Counted from the first letter of the stretch, positions 52,511-64,000 are shown. The stretch is 64,000 nucleotides of DNA from Chrysophaeum taylorii (GCA_029834535.1 JAQMWT010000664.1:1-64000); one strand, 5' to 3'. Program-made: numbers and translations. The notes: generated by a model from the sequence alone, not told the origin.

Positions 52511-52698
52511 GGAGAACCTCCAAATGCTTGATCACAGCGGGCCTTGTTTTGTCAGCGAGCCCTATCCTTGCTTTCCTCAAGCATAAGTTTAGTCAGCCAA
52601 GATACGGATTGACTAAACTTAAGTGACCAAACTTGTTGGGGATTTACGGTGACCAAACATACATGGTGGTTGGAAACTTGACTTTTCCCTTATAATAA

Positions 52699-54274
52699 TA
52701 TGCAGCTCTGATGAAAGAGGCGGTGAAGATCTCGCGTCCGGAGTACGAAGTCGACGACAACAGCGAGCGCCGCGAGTTTGTTTTTTTCTGGGTTGAATGC
52801 CATTTCATTCATTCTTTTGCGAGTCAAAAAGCGCGCGGTACGAGAAGATCAAGAAGGAGAACGATGAGCGCGCGAAGGCTCTTGTCAACGCTTATCGAGA
52901 ATCGCACGCCGAGGATGGACGAAGGGGATGTCTCTGATATCGATGATATACCGCTGGCCAGTCGTACAAGTCAATCGTCAAGGCGTTCTTCCAAGTAGCG
53001 AACGCCCCAAGGGCCTGCACGTCCACCGACGGCGGTTTTTTTTCGGAGACGAGCGTCGCGTTTCGAACGAGATGCATCCTACCGGGCGGCGGCAACAACA
53101 AGCTGCCACTGGTCCTCGGCAGGCTTGCAAGAGAAAGGATGATTCAATCAAGGAGCATCATCGAACGCCCGGGGCGGGTGTCTGCGTTTAATTAACGGTC
53201 TGGCCATCTACGGCGAATTTATTATCCAAGGCAAGTCGCCGTTCTCCACCTCGTCAAAGAAAGCCTCTCAAGGAACGGAACGCTGGGTTCGTCTCGCGGG
53301 TGGCGTCCCTCCCTAAATATGCATTCTCAGGCTGTCAAGTACGTGATAGCGCGCGCCAGCGAGCTGCTGCCGTTTCGTTTGCTGAAGGGGGGGGGGGGTA
53401 TGAATTATTTGCGAAATCGATCCGGAGACCGCCGTGCCTTCCACCTGCAATCGAATTGCTCTCGCACTTATGGAATACGACTGGGACCGGCGGCTGGATT
53501 TGTTTCAGAGAGGTTCGGGGCGGAACGGATGACGGGTTTTGCACACCTCGGAGGATGGGTGGACAGACGGCAATTGCAAATTATGAGTGTACAACCTCCA
53601 ATGTCATCCATCATTGGCGTCAAGGAGAAAAGCCATTATTTGGACGTTCGCGCACTCTCGGCCCGAGGACATTAGAAAAGGGAAATTGGTGGATGTGGGC
53701 TCCGTCCGAGAACAGCTGAGGTTGACGAACGCCCAGATAGTGATTGGATTCGAGGTCTCGGCTAAGAATGATACTGCTGGCGACGTTGCGCCTACAAGAA
53801 CACACTCGCGCAATCCGGATTACGACTTGTTGTGCACATGCAGTTCTGGACGGCGAAGCGGTTGGTGTTGCAGCGAAGCAGATGGTGGCCCTGCGTGAAT
53901 TCGAAGGATTCTTTTCGGTCTGCAGTCCGCACAACAACACAGCACGCGCAGTTGTTCTGTGGAGGACACTGACCATCGGGACGAAACAGTCGAAGAAGAA
54001 GTAACCCAAATGTCAAAGCCCTAGTCAAGAAGAAAACAGAAAGATAGCGTCCTTCTTTCACCTATCGTCGGCTCGCACAAACGAACTGCTGGCTGAACAG
54101 AACAGGCGCGGCGGCGTCCCCAAGGGCAAGGAGCTTGGGGAGGTGCTGTGGGCGATGTTAACCGGTAGGCTGCCGAAAACGATACTATCACTCGAAACAA
54201 CGTGCTTCTTGAAATACCAATAACCGTGGTTCTCGACAGAGCGCGCCGCGCGTCGTTCGTCGAGGCCGGCTGTC
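52699..54274 (+). pseudogene. Unrecognised coding remnants
   Basis: Coherent plus-strand stretches include ENDERAKALVNAYRESHAED (about 52857-52916), SIVKAFFQVANAPRACTSTD (about 52974-53030), LPLVLGRLARERMIQSRSSS (about 53105-53160), LINGLAIYGEFIIQGKSPFS (about 53188-53248) and STCNRIALALMEYDWDRRLD (about 53440-53500). They suggest one gene with stops and shifts. No family recognised. Confidence 0.3.
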
Positions 54275-54937
54275 GTGTCCGGGAACGTCATTAACCAGGC
54301 TGACGTCGTCGCGCCAGAGATCGAGGACATGTTGAGCGACCAGTACGAAAGCCTAGGTTCTGATACAGACGCGACTACAGACACCCCGTCTAGAGCCGTC
54401 GAGCCCGCTTCTTCATCCGCGTCTTTCGGCAAGGTTCCTCAGCCATTAACTGACTTCGAGTGGAGCGTCAACTCGCAGCTCGAGGCGGCCATGCAGCCAC
54501 CCGTGAAACTCACTCTCCAGACGGAAGGCGACGTTCCAGTGGCCGCCGCCGACATGGAGCGAGTGTACACTTATCGTTGCATCAAGTCGCTTGAGAAACC
54601 GGAGCTGCGTGTCCCAAGACGACACGCCGGCACTGGCCCGAATCGCAAATTCGATGATATGTGCCCTGCGAAGATGTTGACCAGTCCATTCAAACTTTCC
54701 GTCAGGTGCTGCTTGTCGAAGAGAACTGAAGCGGCGCCACCTGCGCCGCGCGCCGGCGAGGGCAGTGATGATTTTGTGATGGTATTGAATCCAACGCTCA
54801 AGCTAAACAACATTCTGCCGCGGGCACAGGCCAAGCTCGCGACTGATGTCACGTTGTTCGAGGCAGCTTGGGAGGAAGCGGCGGAGAGACTCGCTTCTTC
54901 GTTTCAGCCAGAACCGACGCAGCCTCTTGCCCTATAA
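54275..54937 (+). CDS. Hypothetical protein fragment, up to 220 aa
   Basis: An open frame with no ATG at its upstream edge; the first ATG is at 54329 (MLSDQYESLGSDTDATTD). It is acidic and Ser/Thr-rich at first, then has VYTYRCIKSLEKPELRVPRR and FDDMCPAKMLTSPFKLSVRC, and ends EAAWEEAAERLASSF. The next frame (54930-55214) adds KKKRRTAASDSDDDLLDLGD and a helical part AHVELAKFRAMTYDTYQQFV, so the two probably belong to one gene with a frameshift or intron near 54930. No family recognised; a domesticated or decayed transposase is possible but unproven. Confidence 0.35.
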   Translation: MSGNVINQADVVAPEIEDMLSDQYESLGSDTDATTDTPSRAVEPASSSASFGKVPQPLTDFEWSVNSQLEAAMQPPVKLTLQTEGDVPVAAADMERVYTYRCIKSLEKPELRVPRRHAGTGPNRKFDDMCPAKMLTSPFKLSVRCCLSKRTEAAPPAPRAGEGSDDFVMVLNPTLKLNNILPRAQAKLATDVTLFEAAWEEAAERLASSFQPEPTQPLAL

Positions 54938-55639
54938 TAAGAAGAAACGTCGTACTGCCGCCTCCGACTCCGACGACGATCTTCTCGACCTCGGCGATGA
55001 TAACGAATCAGCGGATGAGCCAGTCACTACGCGACAGAAACACGACGCTCACGTCGAGCTGGCTAAGTTCCGGGCGATGACTTATGATACATACCAGCAA
55101 TTCGTTGTCGAAGATGGAGTTCGCGGCGGCAAGCGTCTCGATATGACAAAAGATGTATGCGAACTCGATGATCCGCGACGAATAATACCCGACGACGGCA
55201 ACCTTGGTGTTTGAGAGTAAGGGCTGCAGTTCACTGAAGCTCACGAGGAGCGGGTCTTCTTCGGGTTCACGAAGCTGACCAAGATGCCGCTTTGCTCTCG
55301 CCTCAGGCCCAGGCTGCTGCTCAAGGCGTTTGTAATCATCAAACATAACTTCCCCATTTTTCTGGAAGAAAGAAACTCGACGGCGGCATCGACTACGACC
55401 GGCTTTTGGGCGTCGTTCAAAGAAAGAAACGCCAAACACACCACTGGTGTGCACGACAACAAGCCCGAGTACGACGACACCGAGGTTGATGATGAAGAGT
55501 CCGGCGCCTTTCGAAAACACCTGATCACCTATACATCATCGCACCTCCTCTGGGCGTTTTTTCTCGCTCTTCCCTTGATGACGCCCTTCCTTTTCTTTTC
55601 ACCCCTCTTTCGACGCGTCTCCGCTCCCCGCGGCTCCGC

Positions 55640-57054
55640 GCCTACGCTCTTAGCGCGAACACCAACTCCCTGGCTTCTAGGCAATCTTCTTCTTCTTCTT
55701 CTCGTCGTCGGCAGCTCTCTCCGTGCCTTGAGCTCGCGCCCTTTGCCCTTGCCGCCACCTCCTTCGTGTTGTTCGCACCGCCGGATCCTGTCCATGTCGC
55801 AGCCGTGAGCGAATCGCGCCTCTCCTGGCTCCCCGGCTCGCCGCCCCCCCGGCGGGCTTCAAGATCGCGCTCCATGCACGTAAACAGACTTCGGATCAAA
55901 CCGAGAGCGAGGCACGCAGTTACGTAATTGAACGCGTTTGATAATGGCGGCACGAATTCGAAGTTGCCTCTTTTCCCGAACAACGTGCAGACTCGGAGCA
56001 GCCGCAGGTGTGCCTGTGTACACGGGGCTGGGGACGCAGCTTCGTAGTAGAAGCGAGCCGAAACTGGCGACCGTTCGCGATGACGTGGCTGCACAGCGCC
56101 TAGTCGCTGAAGATGAGCTCGTCGGCGACCTGTCGTTCAGTCGTCTCTCGTTCGTCAACATCGAGCAGCGCCTCGTTCTCCGTTTCGTCGTCGACCTGGA
56201 TGTTCGGGTTGTGGAGAATTCTTTCGCACAGCGCACTCTCCTCCAGAGCTCGAACGGATCCGTGGGCTCGAGAGGATGATCGCGAAGAGCCGTCGCAACG
56301 ACGCCCCAGTTGGCGGCCTCGCGAAGGCACTCGTCCCATCTCTTGTGTGAGGCCTCGGCTCTGCGGCAACCTACGCTGGAGAGACGATGCCTCGCGCAGA
56401 TCTTCGAACGAGTTCGCGGCTGGCACTCGTCGTCCACCGCAAGAAGACTCATCGGCGCCGGTCCCTCCTACTATTCGAAGGCGCTGTGGTCAGCCTTTGT
56501 ATTTCTTGTTCTTCTTTCTGACCTCCCCTTCCATCATAGGCGGGCGCCCGTCGATGCGAAGATGATCTTAGTATAAAAACACAGCACGAGGGGCTTTTGG
56601 AAAGGACGTCGCCCTCATCCGTGGAGATAGATTCCTTGAAAATTCCGCCGCGACCAAAAGGTAACGGTCCTCCTTGAGTTAGAAGTGGTCGAGCCGGTCC
56701 GAGATCCAGTTGTACATCCCGAACTCCTGGTCGTCGAGGTTCTTGGAAAGGTGTGAGTATTGGGTAGGTTTTTTGAAGCCGGAGTTGGGGTGGTGTTTGC
56801 GGTAGGCGCAGAAGGCGTCTTGGAGGCGCTCGACAACGAGTCGACCGAGGAAAGCGACTTGAGCGCGTTGTGCTCCACCGTCTTGAGTCCGCGAAGCTCG
56901 AGTGCTCGTCATCCGTCGCCATCTTATCGAACCAATCGACAACCAAAGCTGCACGCCTCTCGTCCCTGGGCGAGAGTTTCAGGGGATGGTCGTTCTTTAG
57001 GCGCTTGAAATCGAGGTAGTAGTCGATAGCGACGATGCCTTTCAACGTCTCCAC
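55640..57054 (-). pseudogene. Unrecognised minus-strand coding remnants
   Basis: From right to left: METLKGIVAIDYYLDFKRLK with DWFDKMATDDE (57054 to about 56910), then in a second frame VAFLGRLVVERLQDAFCAYR and NLDDQEFGMYNWISDRLDHF (about 56860-56680), then RWDECLREAANWGVVATALR (about 56340-56280), ERILHNPNIQVDDETENEAL (about 56225-56165) and FYYEAASPAPCTQAHLRLLR (about 56055-55995). One frame breaks into the next without overlap. No known family. Confidence 0.35.
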
Positions 57055-57289
57055 CGGCGTCGGAGCTCGAGCTTAGGGCGCGGCAAGGCGGGAGGATGCG
57101 CCCAGTCGCGCGCGCGGGCGCAGCTGGCACCAGGGGTTGCAACACCAATGCGGAAGTAATCGGCGCTGATGCACGAGACGGAGAGGAAGACACGGGCGGC
57201 CTTGCAGGAGCGGAAGCCTCGGCCGAGGTCACAGCTGGTCCCGGGGTGTTTCTCCCTGCATCGAGGACGAAATTGGCCCCAACGCAGGA

Positions 57290-57484
57290 GACGGAGACGA
57301 AGTCGCAGAAAGCACCGGCGGTGGTGGTGACGGAGACGAAGTCGCAGAAAACACCGGCGGTGGTGGTGACGGAGACGAAGTCGCAGAAAGCACCGGCGGT
57401 GGTGGTGACGGAGACGAAGTCGCAGAAAGCACCGGCGGTGGTGGTGACGGAGACGAAGTCGCAGAAAGCACCGGCGGTGGTGGT
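57290..57484. repeat. 39-bp minisatellite, five copies
   Basis: Units start at 57290, 57329, 57368, 57407 and 57446 with GACGGAGACGAAGTCGCAGA; the second differs by one base. The period is a multiple of three and both strands are open: plus reads TETKSQKAPAVVV and minus reads LSATSSPSPPPPV. The sequence does not show which, if either, is translated. Confidence 0.95.
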
Positions 57485-57599
57485 GACGGAGCCTCAGGTC
57501 CTTACCACAGACTCACAGGTCGAGCTCCTCTTCTGCAGCGAAGGGAGCAGACGACGGTGTGGCTGGGGCGGCGATGATGCCGAGGCTGGGTCGCACGAG

Positions 57600-59200
57600 A
57601 GCTAGTAGCTGCTGAAACTCCGACCGGAGTCCGCGCACCGAAGCTCCACCGGTTCGGCTTTCAACGCAGGAGGCGGCGCGTTGGCCGGGATCCACCGCCA
57701 AGTCAGATGGAGGTTGTCGTACTCGAAGCGAGCTTGGAGCGCCAGGCGACGAGGACCTTGTGAGCATTTGCCACTCCGCCAAAGAAGGTAGCGTCCTAAT
57801 GGCCCCGCATCTTCGTGATGACCCGCGATGCCTGCCCCGCCCGCTCGCGCTGCTCGTACCAGAGGACAAGAGTCGCGAAGGTGGTCATCGGCCAGAGCGA
57901 CCCAGCCGGCAGGAATTCGGCTGGACTCGAGCTGTCGAGTTGGAGCAGGTCGACGATGACCATGCGGCGGAGCCTTGTCCCTGTTCACGGGCCCCTCGGA
58001 CTTGTACACGTTTACCAGATAGTGGGGCGAGCTCCTGGTACAGCTCTCTACTGCAGGCCGTTTCTTCGTCCAACGAATCCCAAGACGGCATCCCTTTTCC
58101 CGCCAGAAACGCGTCCACGATTCGCTTCGTATTGTTTTGTTTGGCGACTATGCCATCCGAACCGCCAGCAGAGCCGATGGCGCCGGGCATGTCGCGAGCT
58201 TTGTGCGCTTCCAGTAAATTGCCCTTTTCAAACTCTGACCATTATTGAACGGCGCTATATTATATTGCCAAAAATATTATATCGCTTTTTTTGTTTTTTT
58301 ATATTGATATTATATAGAAGCCGTATTAAAAAAAAACGCCTATACAAAATTAGTAGACAAGCCAACTGCCCCCAACTTTATATCTCGGAAATAAATGCTC
58401 TCGTCGTCGTCGACGCACTGCGGCGACGAAGGAGGCGTCATCGGCGACTGCGGCTTCGTAGTCGGAGCGCCCGGCTGGTCGAGAGGGGGCTCGTCCTCGT
58501 CGTGGCAGTTGCTCCTCAGCGTCTGCTGCATGAGGAAAAAAAGTCGCCGAGCTCGTCGGCGGAGGTTGACGTAGAGAAGGCGATCGACGGTGAGGGTGTA
58601 GAGGCGGTTGCGCGTCTTGGTGTGGATGAGCTCGTGGGTCTTGCAGACTCGACTCGCTCGACGTCGGCAGACTGGACAGTCATCTCGTCGATGCGGCTGA
58701 CGATGGGAGTTATCAGATCAATCTTTGGGAATTGCTTGATGCCGGTATCAGAGTCGCCAGTCGTCGGCGACGGACATGACATCATCCGCGACTTCCTGAA
58801 GATCTCGCGCTCGCTGGACGTTTTCTTCTTGAATCGTTGCACGTCGGCGGGCGGTTTGATGAGGGACTGCTTGCGTTCTCGATGAGCGCGCGCCCCATTG
58901 GCCCCGGCGGAGAACAATCTGCTCTTGAGCTCGGTGAAGGCCACCTCGCGGCGGCGATCAATAGAGTCTGGGTAGAACCGCTCGATATTATCTTGATGCC
59001 GTGGTCTTTCTTCCCAGTAAGTCCTGTCACGTTAAAAAGCTCATCATACGTCGGCGTTGTGAACGGGTCTACCAGCCAGGCGAAGATATGCAGCGAGTCC
59101 AGGAGACCAACCTGCCGCGACGGAGAACGGGAGAGCGCATCCGACAACAACGAACTTGGTGATCGTCGCGGTGATGCGCTGTGCGCGCGCGTCGTCACAA
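57600..59200 (-). pseudogene. Unrecognised minus-strand coding remnants
   Basis: Coherent parts are LLDSLHIFAWLVDPFTTPTY and NVTGLTGKKDHGIKIISSGS (about 59110-58975), AFTELKSRLFSAGANGARAH (about 58941-58885), KKKTSSEREIFRKSRMMSCP (about 58830-58770), and separately NTKRIVDAFLAGKGMPSWDS with ETACSRELYQELAPLSGKRV (about 58125-58010). An AT-rich break with poly-T at 58250-58350 separates the two parts, which may be different genes. Not recognised. Confidence 0.35.
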
Positions 59201-59489
59201 CGGTAAAAAAAGCAGCCAGTGTGTTGTTACCCGCCGGGCCTGCTTAGTCTTACTGCTCGCGGCTGGGTCGGACTCGGCTGTTCGCTTAGAGGGGGTCGAT
59301 TCAGGAATGGCCCACGTCACCATTTGCGTGGCCATCTTCTCCATAGTGTGAGCTCAAAAAAAAAGGCCCGCGTCTTCGTCTGTACTGTGGTGGACTTGGC
59401 GACGGCGATTTTGACCTCATCAGTAGTAAACTCAACGCGAGTGGTTTTCGGCAGTTGCATATTTACTGCATGCTTCTTGCCCACATTGC

Positions 59490-62400
59490 AAACGTGCTAT
59501 GGCTCGTTGCCAAGTTTGTTGTAAGATCGCTGAGTTATGGGAACATCTGGAAGGCTCGTTTAAAGGCCTTGGGGCTCGACGTGTGCTTGCTATCAAAAAC
59601 GCGCTGTATATACAGCATCATGCCGCTAATGGTTTTGAGAAGCTCGATAAAAAAAAATCCACGCCAAAGTTGATCATCATGTTCTTCTTCTACGTGATTA
59701 TGCTGCTGCCGCGCAATCCGACGTGCCTTTTAGTGATCAAGAAATTCGGGGATATATCCTTAGCAAATTCACTCATGCAAGTTTCGCATATGTAGTCCAA
59801 GCTGCTGATGATTCTTATTCGGATTTACGTTCGCTCCGGAATTACTTAGATACCCAAGTGAGCAACTATTTGCTTCACCATCCGAACCCGACCACCAACA
59901 ATACGACGTTATATTATCCATGCTCTATTGCCTCACCTCAGGTCGCCATCTATACTGCTCGCGGCCGTTCCTACTATCGTCGACCGTGACCATGATTCTC
60001 CCAGCCGAGGTCGCTGGCGAGGCAGCGCCGTAGCCGTGGTGGACGTGATGACCGTTCGCGCCACAACGATCGTCACCACGGTCAACAGCAGTTACTGATT
60101 CGGTTCAACCCGCGTGACACCCGAGTCGATTCCGTCGAATGTGACGACGACTGTCACAACTTTGGGCACTTCGCCGCCGCGGCAACCTGCATATTCCGTT
60201 CCCAACTCCAACACTCTCGTCGTGACACCATCAAAATCATCACGTGTATGCACCGTCGCCGTATGGGACGCCACCACATGCGCCCTTCGTTGCGGTTCCC
60301 GCTGCTCGACCTGTCCAGCAGCAACCGAATCCTTCGTTCATGATGGTGCCCAGTGTTCAGAGTCAATGGGACAACGTTCCCAACACGGCTGGGATTCCAA
60401 CGGTTCAACCAATGGTTCAACACCCTGTCCTCCAACGGCCCAACACCTTTATACTTACCCAAAAACGCCCTCAACAGCCAAAATCAACGCCCCTTTTTCG
60501 CGATTATTGAGGCTACTAACCCTTCTTCTTTTGATTTAATGCTCAACCCTCGCCGTGTGATTATGGCGTTGATTTTGCGACAGTCCGATTTTTTTTCAAC
60601 AGAGCAACACGTTTTTTTTCGTGAAGCCAACATGCAAGCTGTTCTTCTGGATGGCTGCAGTTCTGTGACTGTTGTTCCTGCTCAATCAATGCTTCATGAT
60701 CTGTACAATGAATCTACGCCGCTTTTTCAGTTTGGGAGGTCCATCTCAGTCTGCTATTACTGGCACCTTGAAACTTCTATTGCCAGGGCGTTGGTCTGTC
60801 CAGCCGCCGAACTTTGCATCTATTCGTCTGAGAGAGCACTGAGATGTTGCTTCTTGACTTTCCCCAAGCTCTTTTTGTTCCAAATGCACCTAGGATTATT
60901 TATCATCAGCAAGGCTACGATCAAAGCCCTTGGATATCGTGTCTTCACTGATTCTTCCAGTGACTGCGAGTTTCTCCAGAATCTTCTTGCAATCAGAACG
61001 GCATTGCCTTGCGTCGTTCTCCTGCCCATGTCGAAGGCATGCATATGGACGTGCCGAATGCAAGAACCGCACTGATGGTGAAAAATTGTCGTGCACTACT
61101 CACCTTTTTGCACAGAGACCCATTGAGCTGTGGCCGCTTGATACGCGCACTTATGTCTCAAATCGCTCTCCTGCATCTACTAATCCTGGCTTCATCACCC
61201 CATATGAAGCGATCACTGGTGAGCGTCCAAGAACGTACTATTTTCGCGTTTGGGGATGTCCCGCATATCTCATCACGCAGGAGAAAGCTGGTGAAAACCC
61301 TCGTATACGTTGCAGTGGCATTTTTCTTTCGTGACGGCCCAGGTTATTACATCATGGATGCCGTCACTGACAGGATCTTTACCTCATGGTCGGGCAATAC
61401 TATCTTTGATGAGCGTTTTGCTCTCAGGAGTCCTCTCTCTGACTCAGACACGCGACGTTATACAGACATTTTCGTATATTCGCCTTCTACGACGGTCGCG
61501 TCTCGCCCTCCTACAGTGGATGATAATCTGACGGGCGTTGACTTAGCGGCAGCTCCTGTACCGGCCGCTGATTCAGTTATTGCCACTGTGCCTCATTCTG
61601 ACGTGGCTTCTTGTGATTCTGTATCTTCAGCAATGGACGTTGAGTCCATGCAATGTGACATTACCGCCACGTCACCATCTGTTGCCAATTTTGCCGCAAC
61701 TGACGTTGCAAACAGATCCACGCCTCTGGAATCCATGAGTCAGCTTTCTCTTTTATGGTACCACACTGACTCATGGACGTTAACTTTCCTCAAACGTCCC
61801 AAGTGTCACAATTGTTGATGACACGAGGCACACACGTCGTGTTGCCACTCGTGCGGAGCAACGGCAACTTACTGCGCATTATATGCGCTTGCCTTTGTCT
61901 TGTCATCAAACGATCATGACTGCCATGACTCCAGCTACAAATGTTCTTCGTTCGTTCTGATATTTTGTTACTGTTGGTTTATGTTTCCTGTCTCCCCTTG
62001 ATGAATCTGACATCAATCAAGTTGATGTCCGCGAAGCTTTAGTGAACATGAGTCATGGATCAATGCGATGAATGATGAATATCGCACGCTTGAACGTCTT
62101 GGTACTTGGGATGTCGTTTGGCTCTCACCTGATTTTAGTGGCAATATTTTTTTGTGGCACCGACCAAGTGGCTTTTGAAGAAGAAGTACACGGAGTCTGG
62201 TGAATTTCACAGATATAAAGCTCGTCTTGTGGTATTAAGTTATGCCCAAGTGTATGGCGTCGATTATTTCGCAACTTATTCCCCAGTTGCTACGGCAACT
62301 ACAGTAAGAGTATTCTTGTATCGTGTCGCTCATCTCAATTGGGAACTTGTCAAACTTGATGATATCAAGAATGCGCTAGCTACATTTTCTGAAAACGTTT

Positions 62401-62606
62401 ACGCTTGGCCCCCCGCAGAGGGGTTTCCTATTCAACAACCACCATCGGGCTATCACGTTTTGAAACTCAAACGATCATGGTATGGTACTCATCGAGCTAG
62501 TCGTAGCTGGAATATCTTCCTTCATAAGATACTTACTTACTTACTTCGGTTTTGTGGCAACTGACGCTGATCGCTGCTTACATTTGTTTTACGTTCAAAT
62601 GCAGGT
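59490..62606 (+). mobile_element. Decayed Ty1/copia element, family B
   Basis: Plus-strand pieces in copia order: Gag helical part (AELWEHLEGSFKGLGARRVL and SDQEIRGYILSKFTHASFAY, 59499-59990), a degenerate zinc knuckle (CDDDCHNFGHF, about 60140), a degenerate protease site (VLLDGCSSVTVV, about 60640), integrase parts (FTDSSSDCEFLQNLL, about 60945; NPGFITPYEAITGERPRTYY, about 61185; FRVWGCPAYLI, about 61240), a linker, and the start of RVT_2 (KARLVVLSYAQVYGVDYFAT, about 62220; SWYGTHRASRSWNIFL, about 62475). Codons and residues differ throughout from family A, so it is a separate family. Many frameshifts; no LTR found. It is cut at 62606 by a family A copy. Confidence 0.85.
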
Positions 62607-62611
62607 TGTCA

Positions 62612-64000
62612 TCATGCATGCTCGTCTAGGTCATTATAGTCCTCCCTATCTTCGGCGTTTGTATTCTCTTGCTGTTGGCGCACCGTTTTTCCCGAGCTCC
62701 GCGTCGCTTTCTTTTTGTCCTGCTTTTGTGCTCTCGGTAAAATACATGCTGCGCATGTTGGCCAACGTAAAGCTCATGCTTCCGCTTCCACTTCGTCTCC
62801 TTCCTCCGAGCCTTTGTCTCGTCCACGTGCCGTTGCGCCCTACCTTATTATCCACGCCGGTCTCATGTTTGCCGGCGTCCCATCCTTCATATATCAAGAT
62901 CGCGCGATCCTCACGTTTGTCGATGATCATACGCGCCGCCGCACGCGTTACTTTGCTCCACGACACGATGCCCTTACGAACGCTCGTCAACTCGAACTTT
63001 TTCTGTCTACCGTGGTTCGCTATTCGTTCGGATATCGCATTGCCCTCATCTACACCGATCGTGACCGCTCTCTTATGGGCCAATTCGAAACCTTCTGTCT
63101 GAGCAACAATATTGCGCTTCGGCGCGCTCCGGCAGCACAGTCCAAAACTTCACAGGCTCACGCTTTTTCCGGTGTTGTGGAACGCTCTCATCGCGCAACC
63201 GCGGATATTACTCGCACTCTTTTTGGTACATGCGCACCGTCGACCTGATTTTTGGCGTTGGGCCATGGAAACGGCTGACTTCATCTCTGAGCGTATGCCA
63301 AATGCCTCTAATCCTGGATATATGACGCCATATGAAATGCTACATGAAACACTCCCGCGTGTCGATTTTCTTCGTGTTTGGGGCTGTCCTGCTGCAATTC
63401 TTACTGGCGACAAATGGCCTACCAAAGCTATAACCGGTATCTTCATTGGGTATCCCTCTGCAGGCCCTGGATATCGCATATTGCTTCAACGCCCCACAGG
63501 TCCTGTCATCCACACCTCGATTGATGTTGTTTTTGACGAAAATTTCGCTCTGCGTAAGTCACTGTCCACTCAACCCCTTCCTCCGTCTCTAGTGGATTCT
63601 CGTTTTCCTGACTTGTTTTATTACGACCCTCGTTTATCTTCGGCCGTATCCCCAATATCTTCTTTTTTTGATGCTCCGGAGCCGGCCTTATCGGGACTGA
63701 TCACCCCAGAAACGTCACTGCCTACACTGTTACCGGCCAATACGAAACGTGCACCATTACGTCGTGCCAAACGGGGCCGACCGCGCAAAGTCGACCAACG
63801 CGCGTTACAACAACCAACAAACTTTTTTACGGGCCATTCTGTTTCATCCTGTCACAATGTCGATTCTGTTTCCTCTGTCGCTTCTGTTTCCTCCTGTAAC
63901 TCTTTGTATGTCTCTTATGTTAGCTTTCGTTTGTTCGTTCATTATGTCTTCCTTCCCCTTTGTTTAGTTAACACCCTTGTTGATCCCCATGCACATGTTT
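62612..64000 (+). mobile_element. Ty1/copia family A copy 3 (5'-truncated, runs off the window)
   Basis: Starts abruptly inside the integrase zinc domain (HARLGHYSPPYL) with no LTR. It continues through the catalytic core (IYTDRDRS, GVVERSHR) and then, after a one-base insertion near 63222 (an extra T relative to copy 2), through FLRVWGCPAAIL and the linker in a frame open from 63238 to the window edge. At the site of the copy 1 stop codon at 1030 this copy has CAA. The Asp of HADLMF in copy 2 is Gly here (HAGLMF), so the integrase is catalytically dead even apart from the frameshifts. Confidence 0.9.

Larger units (their letters stand above)
47765..52689 (-). mobile_element. Structurally complete Mutator-like element (MULE)
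   Basis: The ends are inverted: left GGGATCCGTCAAGTTT at 47765 and right, read inward, GGGAAAAGTCAAGTTT ending at 52689 (13 of 16 match). The flanks are a perfect 9-bp duplication TTATAATAA (47756-47764 and 52690-52698), the size made by Mutator transposases. Inside lies a minus-strand MULE transposase with DNA-binding finger, catalytic core, SWIM finger and an unusual C-terminal extension. Subterminal regions are crowded with AAGTTTGGTCA-type motifs, probable transposase-binding repeats. One or two frameshifts in the transposase suggest that it is not autonomous now, though insertion is fairly recent because the duplication is perfect. Confidence 0.93.

Noticed and set aside
52711-59200. A coherent operon-like cluster of new genes
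   Set aside because: The protein-like stretches change frame and strand often, and none has both a start and a stop consistent with a complete gene. I list them only as remnants.
1-64000. tRNA or rRNA genes
   Set aside because: I looked for T-loop (GGTTCGA) and A-box patterns and for conserved rRNA blocks; isolated GGTTCGA-like words occur, but no cloverleaf could be built around them.

Overview
This is nuclear DNA of a unicellular eukaryote, most plausibly an alga of the stramenopile/chromist group. The reasons are a GC-rich background, two large intronless genes for heptatricopeptide-repeat (HPR) plus RAP-domain proteins with the motif NTAWAFA (a type expanded in stramenopile algae and apicomplexans), a eukaryotic PP2A leucine carboxyl methyltransferase, and eukaryotic transposons (Ty1/copia, hAT, PIF/Harbinger, MULE and a Helitron-type helicase). 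I cannot name the species. No rRNA, tRNA or CRISPR was found, and no intron could be placed with confidence.

Layout. 1-9 kb: two copia elements of one family lie tail to tail. The left one (697-3416, +) is 5'-truncated. The right one (3584-8996, -) is structurally complete, with 114/92-bp LTRs and a perfect 5-bp target duplication, but its genes are frameshifted. 10.4-17.4 kb: two broken HPR-RAP copies (A, B, both +) with a decayed hAT element between them. 17.6-22.5 kb: coding remnants, a 66-bp tandem array and a second, inverted hAT remnant. 22.9-26.3 kb and 32.0-34.6 kb: two open HPR-RAP genes (C, D, both -) that are nearly identical at their ends but have 19 and 12 repeats. Between them are a decayed pol-like C-terminus, unrecognised remnants and a stray MULE end. 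35.6-37.4 kb: an island of different base composition with unrecognised minus-strand frames. 38-46.6 kb: a transposon graveyard with a Helitron/Pif1 helicase remnant, a divergent hAT C-terminus, a PIF/Harbinger remnant and a third hAT copy. 46.8-47.6 kb: an intact LCMT1-like gene. 47.8-52.7 kb: a structurally complete Mutator-like element (terminal inverted repeats, perfect 9-bp target duplication) whose transposase has a SWIM finger and a C-terminal extension with a Tudor/Agenet-like strand. 52.7-59.4 kb: unrecognised coding remnants and a 39-bp minisatellite. 59.5-64 kb: a decayed copia of a second family, abutted by a third copy of the first family that runs off the window.

The functional content is therefore small: LCMT1, the two open HPR-RAP genes (predicted RNA-binding proteins, in known families usually organellar), and perhaps a few short unrecognised frames. 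The HPR-RAP family is the most interesting biology. It shows recent duplication, gain or loss of whole 37-residue modules, pseudogenisation by out-of-frame 103-bp expansions, and repeated contact with transposon ends.
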